Positions 1 to 7,283 of a DNA stretch of 19,004 nt are shown here, piece by piece. Source of the stretch: JAZGBC01 sp036444495. Its GTDB lineage: Bacteria; Pseudomonadota; Alphaproteobacteria; Kiloniellales; J153. The stretch is taken from the NCBI GenBank assembly GCA_036444495.1, contig JAZGBC010000122.1, positions 1 to 19,004 of the forward strand, written 5' to 3'. The stretch's first letter is position 1. Each line of letters begins with the position of its first letter. The notes under the pieces are model-generated. The model was not told the DNA's origin, did no database searches, and was given only the letters and a program-made list of their open reading frames with translations. Position numbers and translations under genes: made by a program.

Positions 1-1114
1 TCTGGGCGCCGGTGCGCATCAGCACCGCGATCTCGGCCAGCGCATGGCCGCGGCGCTGCAGGTCCTCGATCTCCTCGCCGACGAAGCGCGCCTCGGCCTC
101 GCCGTCCCAGAGGCCGCGCAGGCGCAATTTCTCGCCCTCGGCGTCCTCGGTCCAAAGCGTCTTGCCCAAGCGGCCCTCGTTGTGCGCGATGAGGCCCGAG
201 GCGGCGGCCAGGATGCGCCCCGTCGAGCGGTAGTTGCGCTCCAGCCGCACCACCTTGGCGCCGGGGAAGTCGGTCTCGAAGCGCAGGATGTTGCCCACCT
301 CGGCCCCGCGCCAGCCGTAGATCGACTGGTCGTCGTCGCCGACGCAACAGAGGTTGCAGCGCCCCTGGGCGAGCAGGCGCAGCCAGAGGTACTGGGCCAC
401 GTTGATGTCCTGATATTCGTCCACCAGGATATAGCGGAAGCGCCGCTGGTAGTCCGCCAGCACCTCGGGGTGGTCCTGGAACAGCGTGAGGGTGTGCAGC
501 ATGAGGTCGCCGAAGTCGGCGGCGTTGAGCGCGCGCAGGCGCTCCTGATAGGCCCGGTAGACGGCGAGCGCCCGCCCGCCGGCCAGATCGCCCGCCTCGC
601 CCGCCGAGACCTTCCCGGGCACGAGCCCCCGGTCCTTCCAGCGCTCAATGGCGGCCAGGACGGCGCGCGCCGGCCATTTGCGCTCGTCCACCTTCTCCGC
701 CTCCAGCACCTGCTTGATCAGGCGCAGTTGATCGTCCGTATCCAGGATGGCGAAGTCGGGGCGCAGGCCCAGGTGCTCGGCGTGGGCGCGCAGGATGCGC
801 ACCGCCATGGCGTGGAAAGTGCCGAGCCACCAGCCCTCGACCGGGCGATGGAGCAGGGCGGCCACCCGGTCCTTCATCTGGCGCGCGGCCCTGTTGGTGA
901 AGGTGACCGCCAGGACCTGGCCCGGCGTGGCGCGACCGCTCACCAGCAGATGGGCCAGCCGGGTGGTCAGCACCCGCGTCTTGCCCGTGCCCGCGCCGGC
1001 GAGGACCAGCAGCGGGCCGTCGAGCGCCTCGACGGCGGCGCGCTGCGCCTCGTTGAGCGCGCTCAGGTAGGGATGCCGGGGCTCGGCCGGGGCCGAATCG
1101 GGAAAATCACTCAT
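1..1114 (-). CDS. uvrD: UvrD/PcrA-type superfamily 1 DNA helicase, N-terminal part (cut by window edge)
   Basis: ATP-dependent 3'-5' DNA helicase of the UvrD/PcrA/Rep family, which acts in nucleotide excision and mismatch repair and at stalled forks. Translating the minus strand from the ATG at 1114 gives 371 codons before the frame leaves the window; the family is usually about 700-780 residues, so roughly half is present. Helicase motifs are visible in order: Q-motif region LNEAQRAAV (20-28), Walker A AGAGTGKT (39-46), motif Ia TFTNRAARQMK (71-81), motif Ic GTFHAMA (98-104), Walker B/motif II VDEYQD (231-236), motif III GDDDQSIYGWRGA (259-271) and motif IV RNYRST (293-298). A good ribosome site (GGGGAGG) lies just upstream of the ATG. 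It diverges from the deacylase gene across about 140 bp. UvrD is the most likely identity; PcrA or Rep paralogues cannot be excluded without the C-terminus. Confidence 0.95.
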   Translation of the reverse strand, partial: MSDFPDSAPAEPRHPYLSALNEAQRAAVEALDGPLLVLAGAGTGKTRVLTTRLAHLLVSGRATPGQVLAVTFTNRAARQMKDRVAALLHRPVEGWWLGTFHAMAVRILRAHAEHLGLRPDFAILDTDDQLRLIKQVLEAEKVDERKWPARAVLAAIERWKDRGLVPGKVSAGEAGDLAGGRALAVYRAYQERLRALNAADFGDLMLHTLTLFQDHPEVLADYQRRFRYILVDEYQDINVAQYLWLRLLAQGRCNLCCVGDDDQSIYGWRGAEVGNILRFETDFPGAKVVRLERNYRSTGRILAAASGLIAHNEGRLGKTLWTEDAEGEKLRLRGLWDGEAEARFVGEEIEDLQRRGHALAEIAVLMRTGAQ

Positions 1115-1256
1115 CGCCTCCCCTATATAGCGCAGCGCCCCGCCCGGGCCATCTTCAATCGGGCTAAAATGCGGGTCGCCCCGCGCTTGACCCGGACGCC
1201 CGCGCTGGCCCATCTATGGGGCCGGCCAAGAAAGAAAAGAGAGGCTCGACCCATCC

Positions 1257-2399
1257 ATGGCCCGCCGCAGCGAACGCCTGCCGCTTGCCGGCGCCACGCC
1301 GGGGACCACCCGCGAGGTCCTCCTGCACCGCTATGGCGCGGCCGGCGCCCGGCCCAAGGCTTACCTCCAGGCGGCGCTGCACGCCGACGAGACCCCGGCG
1401 CTCCTGGCCGCGCACCATCTCACGCGCCTGCTGGACGAGGCCGAGGCGAAGGGCGAAATCCGCGGCGAGATCGTGCTGGCGCCTTACGCCAATCCCATCG
1501 GGCTGGCGCAATTCGCGGCGGGACGGCACATAGGGCGCAACCGGCTGCACACGGGGGTCAACTTCAATAGGGAATGGCCCGACCTGTTCGAGCCCGCCGC
1601 CGGGAAGGTGGGGGGCAGGTTGACCGCCTCGGCGGAGGAAAACGTGGCGCTCATCCGGACCGCCCTGCTGGAGGCCGTGGAATCCTTGGAGGCGCAGGAC
1701 GAAGGGGCGAGCCTGCAGAAGATCCTGGCGCGCGAGGCGGCGGACGCGGACATCGTGCTCGACCTGCACTGCGACGACGAGTCGCTCATGCATCTGTTCC
1801 TGATCCCGGCGCACTGGCCGCTGGCGGCGGACTTGGCGGCCGAACTGGGTTGCCGTGCCGTACTGCTTTCCGAGGACTCGGGCGGCAGTTCCTTCGACGA
1901 AGCCTTCTCCACGCCCTGGACCCGCCTGGCGGCCCGGTTTCCGGACCATCCCATCCCGGCGGCCTGCCTGGCCGGCACCGTGGAGCTGCGCGGCAAAGCG
2001 GATGTGGACGACCGCCTGGCCGAGGCCGACGCGCGCGCCCTGTTCCGCTTCCTGCAACGCCACAGCGTCCTCGCCGGCGACCCCGGACCCGCCCCGGAGC
2101 CTCAGTGCGAGGCGACACGGCTCGATGCCTGCGAGTTCGTCCGGGCGCCCGCGGTGGGCGTGGTGAGTTACGAGGTCGAGCCGGGCGACCGGGTCCGGCG
2201 CGGCGACGTCATCGCCTGGCTGATCGATCCGGCGGCGGACGATCCGACTGCCGCACGCCAGGCGATCGAGGCCGGCACCGACGGGCTGGTCCTGTCGCGC
2301 CGCGGCCGGCGCTACGTGGCGCCGGGCATGACCCTGTGCAAGATCGTCGGCACGGAGACCCTGCCCAAGCGCGCCGGACGCAACCTGCTTACGGATTGA
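1257..2399 (+). CDS. Succinylglutamate desuccinylase/aspartoacylase (AstE/AspA) family zinc deacylase
   Basis: Predicted cytoplasmic M14-like metal-dependent amide hydrolase of 380 residues that removes an acyl group from an N-acylated amino acid or related small molecule; the substrate is not evident. The zinc triad is visible as H42 and E45 in ALHADE and H171 in LDLHCD. The likely general base is E243 in GTVELRG. N-R substrate-binding residues lie in GVNFNREWPD (100-109). The last ~90 residues form a beta-rich region resembling a biotinyl/lipoyl-type barrel (VRAPAVGVVSYEVEPGDRV, 295-313), as is common in this family. The ATG at 1257 has a purine-rich AGAGAGG stretch about 12 bases upstream, rather far. 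The gene stands alone: divergent from uvrD, convergent with the CLC gene 43 bp beyond its stop. No arginine-succinyltransferase genes are nearby, so a dedicated AST pathway role is unsupported. Confidence 0.85.
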   Translation: MARRSERLPLAGATPGTTREVLLHRYGAAGARPKAYLQAALHADETPALLAAHHLTRLLDEAEAKGEIRGEIVLAPYANPIGLAQFAAGRHIGRNRLHTGVNFNREWPDLFEPAAGKVGGRLTASAEENVALIRTALLEAVESLEAQDEGASLQKILAREAADADIVLDLHCDDESLMHLFLIPAHWPLAADLAAELGCRAVLLSEDSGGSSFDEAFSTPWTRLAARFPDHPIPAACLAGTVELRGKADVDDRLAEADARALFRFLQRHSVLAGDPGPAPEPQCEATRLDACEFVRAPAVGVVSYEVEPGDRVRRGDVIAWLIDPAADDPTAARQAIEAGTDGLVLSRRGRRYVAPGMTLCKIVGTETLPKRAGRNLLTD

Positions 2400-2442
2400 G
2401 GCGCAACACCAAAGCGAGCAGGGAATTCCCCAGGCGCTTCGC

Positions 2443-4224
2443 TCACGCCTCCCCGCGTTCCTCGGCATGGGCCTGTTCGAGGGCGCGGTGATACGCCAGC
2501 ACCACGTCGTGTTCGTGGGCCACGCCGATCAGGCGCCTGGACTCCTTGTCCTCGATCACCGGCAGGTTGACCTGGCCGCTGGAGCCATAGGCCTTCACCG
2601 CTGTCTCCAGGTCGTCGTCGGCACGCAACACGGCCGGGTGGAGACGGGCCACGTCCTGGGCCACGATCACCGCGTCCTGGCTGGTATCGAAGGCGGCGTC
2701 GTGCAGGTCGGCGAAGGTGATGACCCCGCCCAAGCGCCCCTCCGAATCGGTCACGAAGAGCTCGCCCCAGGGCGCGTCCTGCAAGCGCCGGCGCACCTCG
2801 GCCAGCGATGCGCCGGGCGCGATGGTGGCATAGCTGGTGCTCATGACATCGCGGGCGCGGATGGTGCGCAGCAGGCCCACGTCGCGCCCGCCCTTGACCG
2901 ACACGCCGCGCCGCGCCAGCTGCCAGGTGAAGAAGGAGTGGCCGTGGGTCTGGTGCGTGATGATGCTGGCGATCGAGGTGGCGACCATGACCGCGATGGT
3001 GGTCGCATAGTCGCCGGTCAGCTCGAAGATCATCAGGATGGTGGAGATCGGCGCGCCAAGCACCGCGCCGGCCACCGCGCCCATGCCGACGATGGTGTAG
3101 GCGGCATGCCCGGATGAGAGGTCCGGGAAGGCGCCGGTCGCGATGATGCCGTAGGCCCCGCCCACCATGGCGCCGATGAACAGCGAGGGCGAGAAGACCC
3201 CGCCACCGAAGCCGCAGCCCAGCGAGATAGCGGTCGCGCAGAGTTTGAGCGCAATGAGCGCAAGCAGCAGCCAGAGGGGATAGAGCCCGGAGAGCGCCGC
3301 GTCCGTCGCCTCGTAGCCTACGCCGAGCACTTGCGGAAAAGAGATTCCGATGGTGCCGACCGCCAGCCCTCCGATCGCCGGCCAGGCCCAGCGCGGAACG
3401 CTGGTGCGCTGCGTCAGGTCCTCGGTCATCATGACCATGCGCATGAAAAGCATCGCCGCCGCCGCGGAAACCACGCCGAGCAGCGCGAAGGCGGGAAATT
3501 CCCAGAAAGAGGCGATCACCACTTCCTCGGGCAGGATGAAGGCGGGGAAATCGCCGTAGTACATGCGGCTGACCATGGTGCCGATCACAGCGGCGATCAC
3601 GATGGGCGCGAAGGCGGTGAGCGCATAGTGGCCGACCACCACCTCGAGCGCGAAAAAGGTCCCCGCGATGGGCGCGTTGAAGGAGGCCGCCACCGCCGCC
3701 GCCACGCCACAGCCGAGCAGCGTGCGCGAGGGCGTGCGCCCCAGGTGCAGGCGCCGGGCGGCGAAGGCGCCGAGCGAAGCCCCCAGATGCACCACCGGTC
3801 CCTCGCGCCCGACCGAGGCGCCCGCGCCGATCGAGGCGGCGCTGACCGCGGCCGCCTTGAGCCCGACGATCACCGACATGCGCCCGCCGCGCAGCGCGTT
3901 GGCCTCGATCACCTCGGCCACCCCGTGGGGCCGGCGCTCGGGCATGACGAAATACACGAAGAGCCCGATCAGCAACCCGCCGCCCGTCGGCACGGCGAGC
4001 AACTGCCACCAGGGAAGCTGGCGCGCCAGGGTCACCACCTGTTCGCCGGCAAAACCGAAGCCCGCCTGTTGAAACAGATCGATGGCTATGCGGAAGCCGA
4101 TCGCAGCACCCGCGGCGGTCACCCCGATGACGACCGCCAGGAGAGACAGGATGACCTGGTCGTTGCGGGTGAAGCGCCTGAGCGAAGGCACCAGGCCGTT
4201 GGGCGATTCGCTGGCCTCGGACAT
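2443..4224 (-). CDS. CLC-family chloride channel/transporter with C-terminal CBS pair
   Basis: Integral inner-membrane anion channel or Cl-/H+ exchanger, 593 residues from the ATG at 4224. The frame stays open further upstream, but that part is antisense to the acetyltransferase gene, so the start at MSEASESPNG is preferred. The membrane core spans about 25-435. The gating-glutamate motif GREGP is intact (E141). The GxFxP anion-binding motif is present (GGVFSPSL, 341-348), as is the Tyr of ELTGDY (Y406), matching Y445 of the E. coli protein. The usual GSGIP motif is PHGVA (99-103). The internal proton glutamate position reads LEVVV, so V195 appears where the E. coli exchanger has E203. Residues about 455-585 form two CBS domains (RARDVMSTSYATI, then LHPAVLRADDDLETAVKAYG), which often bind adenine nucleotides. 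It diverges from the GNAT gene across 97 bp. Family assignment is firm; exchanger versus channel is open. Confidence 0.93.
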   Translation of the reverse strand: MSEASESPNGLVPSLRRFTRNDQVILSLLAVVIGVTAAGAAIGFRIAIDLFQQAGFGFAGEQVVTLARQLPWWQLLAVPTGGGLLIGLFVYFVMPERRPHGVAEVIEANALRGGRMSVIVGLKAAAVSAASIGAGASVGREGPVVHLGASLGAFAARRLHLGRTPSRTLLGCGVAAAVAASFNAPIAGTFFALEVVVGHYALTAFAPIVIAAVIGTMVSRMYYGDFPAFILPEEVVIASFWEFPAFALLGVVSAAAAMLFMRMVMMTEDLTQRTSVPRWAWPAIGGLAVGTIGISFPQVLGVGYEATDAALSGLYPLWLLLALIALKLCATAISLGCGFGGGVFSPSLFIGAMVGGAYGIIATGAFPDLSSGHAAYTIVGMGAVAGAVLGAPISTILMIFELTGDYATTIAVMVATSIASIITHQTHGHSFFTWQLARRGVSVKGGRDVGLLRTIRARDVMSTSYATIAPGASLAEVRRRLQDAPWGELFVTDSEGRLGGVITFADLHDAAFDTSQDAVIVAQDVARLHPAVLRADDDLETAVKAYGSSGQVNLPVIEDKESRRLIGVAHEHDVVLAYHRALEQAHAEERGEA

Positions 4225-4240
4225 GCGCGCCGTACTAACA

Positions 4241-4252
4241 CAGGCGCGCCTG
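4241..4252. promoter_or_regulatory. 12-bp perfect palindrome in CLC/GNAT divergent gap
   Basis: CAGGCGCGCCTG is a perfect palindrome in the 97-bp region between the divergent CLC and acetyltransferase starts. Its position would suit a shared operator, but such palindromes arise by chance in GC-rich DNA and no known regulator site is recognised. Confidence 0.15.
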
Positions 4253-4321
4253 GACCGCCATTGCGTCTCCCGGATCAAGGGCCATTGTCCGACCGGCCAC
4301 CGCCCGGCTAATCTCGTGACC

Positions 4322-4831
4322 ATGCAAAGCAAGACAAATTCGGCGCCCGTCATCCGCGCGGCCAAGCCCGAGGACGCGGGAACTATCGTGCGCCTGATCC
4401 GCGAGCTCGCCGAGTTCGAGGGATTGCTGGAGGAAGTGCGCGCCAGCGAAGAAGACATCCTGCGCGACGGGTTCGGGGAAACGCCGCGCTTCGAATGCCT
4501 GCTCGCCGAGGTCGGCGGCAAGGCAGTCGGCTTCACGCTGTTCTTTCAGACCTATTCGACCTTCGAAGGGCGCGCCGGGATCTTTCTGGAGGATATCTAC
4601 GTCGCGCCCAGCGCGCGCAAGTCGGGGGTGGGGCGGGCGCTCATGGCGCGCCTCGCGCGCCTTGTGATCGAGCGCGAATTCCGCCGCTTCGAGTTCAGGG
4701 TGCTGCACTGGAACCCGGCGCGCGAGTTTTACCAGCGCCTCGGCTTCGAGCACACTTCGGACTGGCTGCCCTACCGCATGACCGGCGAGGATCTGCGCCG
4801 CCTGGCGGCGGAGGACGGCGGAGCGTCTTAG
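4322..4831 (+). CDS. GNAT-family N-acetyltransferase, SSAT/thialysine-acetyltransferase-like
   Basis: Acetyl-CoA-dependent N-acetyltransferase of 169 residues, probably cytoplasmic. The sequence resembles the spermidine/diamine and thialysine acetyltransferase branch (SAT1/SAT2-like): an early RAAKPEDAGTIVRLIRELAE segment (12-31), then TYSTFEGRAGIFLEDIYV (78-94), the acetyl-CoA pyrophosphate loop RKSGVGRAL (99-107) and the C-terminal HWNPAREFYQRLGF (129-142), all typical of that group. The chosen ATG at 4322 starts just before the first beta strand. A GTG two codons upstream (4316) is an alternative, and neither has a clear ribosome site. The frame is open upstream, but that DNA is the start of the divergent CLC gene. 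The gene ends 18 bp from the convergent J-domain gene. A polyamine- or lysine-like amine is the best substrate guess from similarity. Confidence 0.85.
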   Translation: MQSKTNSAPVIRAAKPEDAGTIVRLIRELAEFEGLLEEVRASEEDILRDGFGETPRFECLLAEVGGKAVGFTLFFQTYSTFEGRAGIFLEDIYVAPSARKSGVGRALMARLARLVIEREFRRFEFRVLHWNPAREFYQRLGFEHTSDWLPYRMTGEDLRRLAAEDGGAS

Positions 4832-4849
4832 ACGACCGCGAGAGAAAAT

Positions 4850-5509
4850 TTAGAAATAGGATCCGGACTCCGGATCGGCGCTGCGGGCGTTGCTATCGGC
4901 GCCATCTTGGCTCTTCTCATCCGCGTCGTCCCGCCCATTAGCCTCCGTGTCCTGCCGAGCGTCACCATCCGCCGCGCTCCGCCCGTCGCCATTGGCGTCA
5001 TCCCGCCCGTTAGCGCCGGCGGCAGCCTGGCCCTCATCCGCTGCCTTAGCCCGCCCATTGCCTTTTTCGCCGCGGCGCATTTCGACGATGCGCCGGTAGG
5101 CGTGGATGATGCGGATCATGCGCGTATTTGCCAGTTCCACGTATTCCGGGGCGATCTCGAGGGCGAGCAGCTTGTCCGGATGATTCTGGCCGCACAGGTC
5201 GTGATAGACCATTTTGAGTTCGTCTTCGCCGATGTCCCGGGGCACGCCGAGAATGTCGTAGGGGTCGGTCACGGACTCCCGGTCGGCCACCTGACCGATC
5301 TCCATAACCTTGGTGACGGCTGTCTTTCGCAAATGGACGATGATCCCGTCCGCGGTCAGGAAAGGCAGGAAAGTACGAATGTCGCCCAGCAGATCCGAAA
5401 CCCGCTGCATCGGCTTGATGAAGAGATAGCCGAGCAGACGGCTGCCGTTGTCGAACTCGACTTCGACCTCGACCTTCTCCATCGCGATTTTCTGGTCCGA
5501 CTCGTACAT
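4850..5509 (-). CDS. J-domain protein with unassigned N-terminal domain and acidic repetitive tail
   Basis: Protein of 219 residues in three parts. Residues 10-70 are an unassigned beta-rich segment (VEVEVEFDNGSRLLGYLF at 13-30, then a hydrophobic LGDIRTFLPFLTADGIIVHL stretch at 41-60). Residues 82-143 form a J-domain: DPYDILGVP helix I entry, the diagnostic HPD tripeptide at 110-112 (NHPDKL) and a following helix ending HAYRRI. A J-domain normally stimulates Hsp70/DnaK ATPase, so a specialised DnaK co-chaperone is likely. It lacks the G/F region and zinc fingers of true DnaJ. Residues about 148-215 are low-complexity, rich in Gly, Asp, Ala and Asn, with repeated NGRDDA units, probably disordered. 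Start M1 (5509) is used; M10 (5482) is possible and neither has a strong ribosome site. An AT-rich promoter with TTAA motifs precedes it. Confidence 0.8.
   Translation of the reverse strand: MYESDQKIAMEKVEVEVEFDNGSRLLGYLFIKPMQRVSDLLGDIRTFLPFLTADGIIVHLRKTAVTKVMEIGQVADRESVTDPYDILGVPRDIGEDELKMVYHDLCGQNHPDKLLALEIAPEYVELANTRMIRIIHAYRRIVEMRRGEKGNGRAKAADEGQAAAGANGRDDANGDGRSAADGDARQDTEANGRDDADEKSQDGADSNARSADPESGSYF
4917..5065. repeat. Imperfect short tandem-like repeats encoding the NGRDDA tail of the J-domain protein
   Basis: On the plus strand the sequence CGTCCCGCCCATTAGC recurs almost unchanged as CATCCCGCCCGTTAGC about 75 bases later, and a third related unit GCCCGCCCATTGCC follows. On the minus strand these units encode the NGRDDA/NGRAKA motifs of the acidic tail. 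The units are imperfect and irregularly spaced, as expected of an expanding low-complexity coding tail. Confidence 0.5.
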
Positions 5510-5546
5510 TGGCGGTGACAGGCCCCGCTTCCAGGAACAGGCATGA

Positions 5547-5604
5547 TTAACGCGACATTAATTGTAGCATAAATGAAATATTAAACATAGTTAATGCCCG
5601 TTAA
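5547..5604. promoter_or_regulatory. Cluster of TTAA motifs including a CtrA-like TTAA-N7-TTAA site
   Basis: Five TTAA tetramers occur in 58 bp: 5547-5550, 5558-5561, 5581-5584, 5591-5594 and 5601-5604. The first pair has the exact TTAA-N7-TTAA spacing recognised by the alphaproteobacterial cell-cycle regulator CtrA, and it overlaps the predicted -10/start region. The last three are spaced exactly 10 bp apart, one helical turn, and the final pair forms the palindrome GTTAA-N6-TTAAC. CtrA control is an inference from the consensus. Confidence 0.4.
5561..5569 (-). promoter_or_regulatory. Predicted extended -10 promoter for the J-domain gene
   Basis: The minus strand reads TGCTACAAT, a good extended -10 (TGnTAtAAT with one change), inside the AT-rich gap upstream of the J-domain gene. 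It would place the transcription start about 45 bases before the ATG at 5509. There is no convincing -35 hexamer, which fits extended -10 promoters or activator-dependent ones. Prediction from sequence only. Confidence 0.4.
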
Positions 5605-5740
5605 CGAATAAGATGAAGACCGGTTATTTTCAGGGGTTGTCTGAAAAAATCACAAGTATTTACCCCCTAAAACCTGTCGCCGGCATGGCCGGCGCGCAAA
5701 ATCATCCCGGTCAAATGGTTCCTATCCACCTAGAACCGAC

Positions 5741-6256
5741 CTAGTTACAGCGGCCGCGCGAGCCCTCGGCGCAGATGCGCTTGCCGTCGATCCAGGTGGC
5801 GCCGGAAAGGTCCGCGCGCGTCAGGTCCGCCCCGGTCAGCCGGGCCTGGCTCAGGTCCGCCCCGCGCAGGATCGCGCTGAAGAAGCGCACGCGGCGCAGG
5901 TCCGCGCCCACAAGCGAGGCGCCGGTCAGGTCCGCCTTGGTGAAATCCGCTTCCGACAGCTTGGCGCCGTCCAGCACGACCCCGCGCATGGTCGCGTTGA
6001 CGAATTTGACGCGGAAGGCGCTCGTCTTGGACAGCTTGGCGCCGGTCAGATCGCTGCGGAAGAAGCTGCCGTCGCGCAGGCGCGCGCCCGTCAGATCAAC
6101 CTCCTTGAGATCCTGCCCATCGAAGGCGCAGCGCTGCCAGTTGACCTTGGGCGCCGGCGGGTCCGTGCAGGCGGCCAGCGCCGCACCGGGCGCCAAAGCG
6201 GCGGCCACCAGCCCCAGCGCCAACAGGCGCGCGATCCTGATCCGATTGCCAAGCAT
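5741..6256 (-). CDS. Exported pentapeptide-repeat protein
   Basis: Protein of 171 residues from the ATG at 6256. Residues 1-28 form a classical signal peptide (basic MLGNRIRIAR, then hydrophobic LLALGLVAAALAPGAALA). The cleavage region LAAC (27-30) also fits a lipobox, so it may be a lipoprotein or a soluble periplasmic protein. Residues about 44-153 consist of pentapeptide repeats of the A(D/N)Lxx kind (for example GADLSQARLTGADLTRADL at 132-150), which fold as a right-handed quadrilateral beta-helix. The end (DGKRICAEGSRGRCN) carries two cysteines and is typical of small secreted members. The frame is open a further 35 codons upstream, but the signal peptide decides the start; the ribosome site is weak. 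It lies 79 bp downstream of the thioesterase gene on the same strand. Function unknown. Confidence 0.82.
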   Translation of the reverse strand: MLGNRIRIARLLALGLVAAALAPGAALAACTDPPAPKVNWQRCAFDGQDLKEVDLTGARLRDGSFFRSDLTGAKLSKTSAFRVKFVNATMRGVVLDGAKLSEADFTKADLTGASLVGADLRRVRFFSAILRGADLSQARLTGADLTRADLSGATWIDGKRICAEGSRGRCN

Positions 6257-6335
6257 ATATCTAGAATCCGCAATCCTCCGGCCCAGGGCAATGACCTTCC
6301 TCAGATATCGTCGATTTAATCGAGCCGGCACCAAC

Positions 6336-6827
6336 TTAGGCCGGCCTGGGCATGGGCGCACGGATGACGCGCCCGGCCTCGGGCGGCCAGGGAAGCGCGC
6401 GGTGGCTCTCGTGGATCTCGGCCAGGCGCGTCGCGATCTCCTCGGGCATGGGGGTCACAGCCCGCGCCGCCAGGTCCACATGGAGACTCATCCACTCGGT
6501 GGTCGCCGCCAGAAAGCCCTCTTCCGCGTGGAACATCTGGACAAAGAAATGAATGCGCTTGGCGTCATAACCCAGGAGCTGGATGGAAAAGCGCAGCGGG
6601 TCGCCCTGGCTCACCTCGCGCTGGTAGGTGATGTGGCATTCCGCGGCAAAAGTCGTCCCGCCGGTGCGCGTCCGCCAGGGCTCGTCCATCCCCACGTAGT
6701 CGAGGAAGGCATCGCAGGCGTGATCGAAGGCAAGCACATAATAAGCCACGTTCATGTGGCCGTTGTAGTCGAGCCATTCGGGGCGGACGGCTTCACTGTG
6801 CAGATCGAGCGGTGCGGGAGTGGACAT
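6336..6827 (-). CDS. Hotdog-fold acyl-CoA thioesterase (4HBT family)
   Basis: Predicted cytoplasmic thioesterase of 163 residues that hydrolyses an acyl-CoA. The family motif is clear near the N-terminus: RPEWLDYNGHMNVAYYV (15-31), with D20 in the position of the catalytic aspartate of 4-hydroxybenzoyl-CoA thioesterases. The hotdog strands continue through FAAECHITYQREV (60-72), a basic KRIHFFVQMFH segment (90-100) and EWMSLHVDL (111-119). The ATG at 6827 is preferred over one nine codons upstream because AGGAG lies six bases before it. By eye it resembles the thioesterase domain of carnitine-catabolism enzymes (betainyl-CoA thioesterase type), and a BKACE enzyme is encoded 4 kb away, but that link is only suggestive. 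It diverges from mlaA across 456 bp. Confidence 0.82.
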   Translation of the reverse strand: MSTPAPLDLHSEAVRPEWLDYNGHMNVAYYVLAFDHACDAFLDYVGMDEPWRTRTGGTTFAAECHITYQREVSQGDPLRFSIQLLGYDAKRIHFFVQMFHAEEGFLAATTEWMSLHVDLAARAVTPMPEEIATRLAEIHESHRALPWPPEAGRVIRAPMPRPA

Positions 6828-7283
6828 GAATGGCTCCTGGGCCGGGCCGCGCAAGATAGAACATCGGCGGCGCGGCGCAAAGACAGGACGTATTGCCCGG
6901 TTGGCCGCGGGGGGAGAACCGCAGCGAGACGTGGCCGGGGCCGCTGAGGCCGCCCCAATCCGCTTCAGGCATGCTGAATCCGGCGACTGTGATATTATTG
7001 CAACAGTATGGGAAATTGCCCACTCTCGGAAACTTGAGGTTTCTAGCCTTTGGCCGGTCTGTATGATACGTGACGTGCAAGGTGGGGCGAATCCGCAGCC
7101 GGGGAATTCCCAGGAGGTGGCTGCGGTAAGGCTCCATTAAAGCAATTTTGCCAAGGTCCGGGCCGCGCCGACCGACGGAGACGCGAATCAAGACGACCGG
7201 CTCGGAGCAGTTTTGGATTCTGCGGCGCTGTTTTGCCGGACCGGTTACGGGACGGGACAACAAGGCCGAAAAATAGGGGCAGG
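6828..7283. other. Non-coding divergent gap between thioesterase and mlaA
   Basis: No convincing gene occurs in these 456 bases. They contain two small potential hairpins: GAAAC/GTTTC with a 5-nt loop at 7029-7043, and a longer one at 7093-7126 listed separately. There is also a TATGAT that could be a -10 box for mlaA (about 7064-7069), without a good -35 partner. If that TATGAT is used, mlaA has a leader of more than 200 bases. Confidence 0.4.
7093..7126 (+). promoter_or_regulatory. Leader hairpin upstream of mlaA
   Basis: CCGCAGCC (7093-7100) pairs perfectly with GGCTGCGG (7119-7126) across an 18-nt loop that itself contains the palindrome GGGAATTCCC and an AGGAGGT. No run of T follows, so it is not an ordinary terminator. 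It may be a structured part of the mlaA leader; no known riboswitch is recognised. Confidence 0.25.

Noticed and set aside
44..1570. Long plus-strand open frame (over 500 codons) opposite uvrD
   Set aside because: It is antisense to a helicase frame with all motifs intact; its product is Ala/Gly/Gln-rich without any domain, a usual effect of GC-rich codon bias.
1164..2468. Minus-strand open frame of about 430 codons opposite the deacylase gene
   Set aside because: The plus-strand deacylase has a complete zinc site; the antisense product has no recognisable motif.
2312..4311. Long open frames in other registers across the CLC gene, on both strands
   Set aside because: Arg/His-rich products with no domains; the CLC frame carries all conserved motifs.
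4225..4536. N-terminal extension of the CLC reading frame by 104 codons
   Set aside because: It runs antisense through the acetyltransferase gene and is Ser/Arg-rich with no similarity to CLC N-termini.
5678..5700. GCCGGC-ATG-GCCGGC hairpin downstream of the pentapeptide gene as a terminator
   Set aside because: The six-base stem is followed only by a weak, interrupted T stretch on the minus strand; not convincing enough to list.
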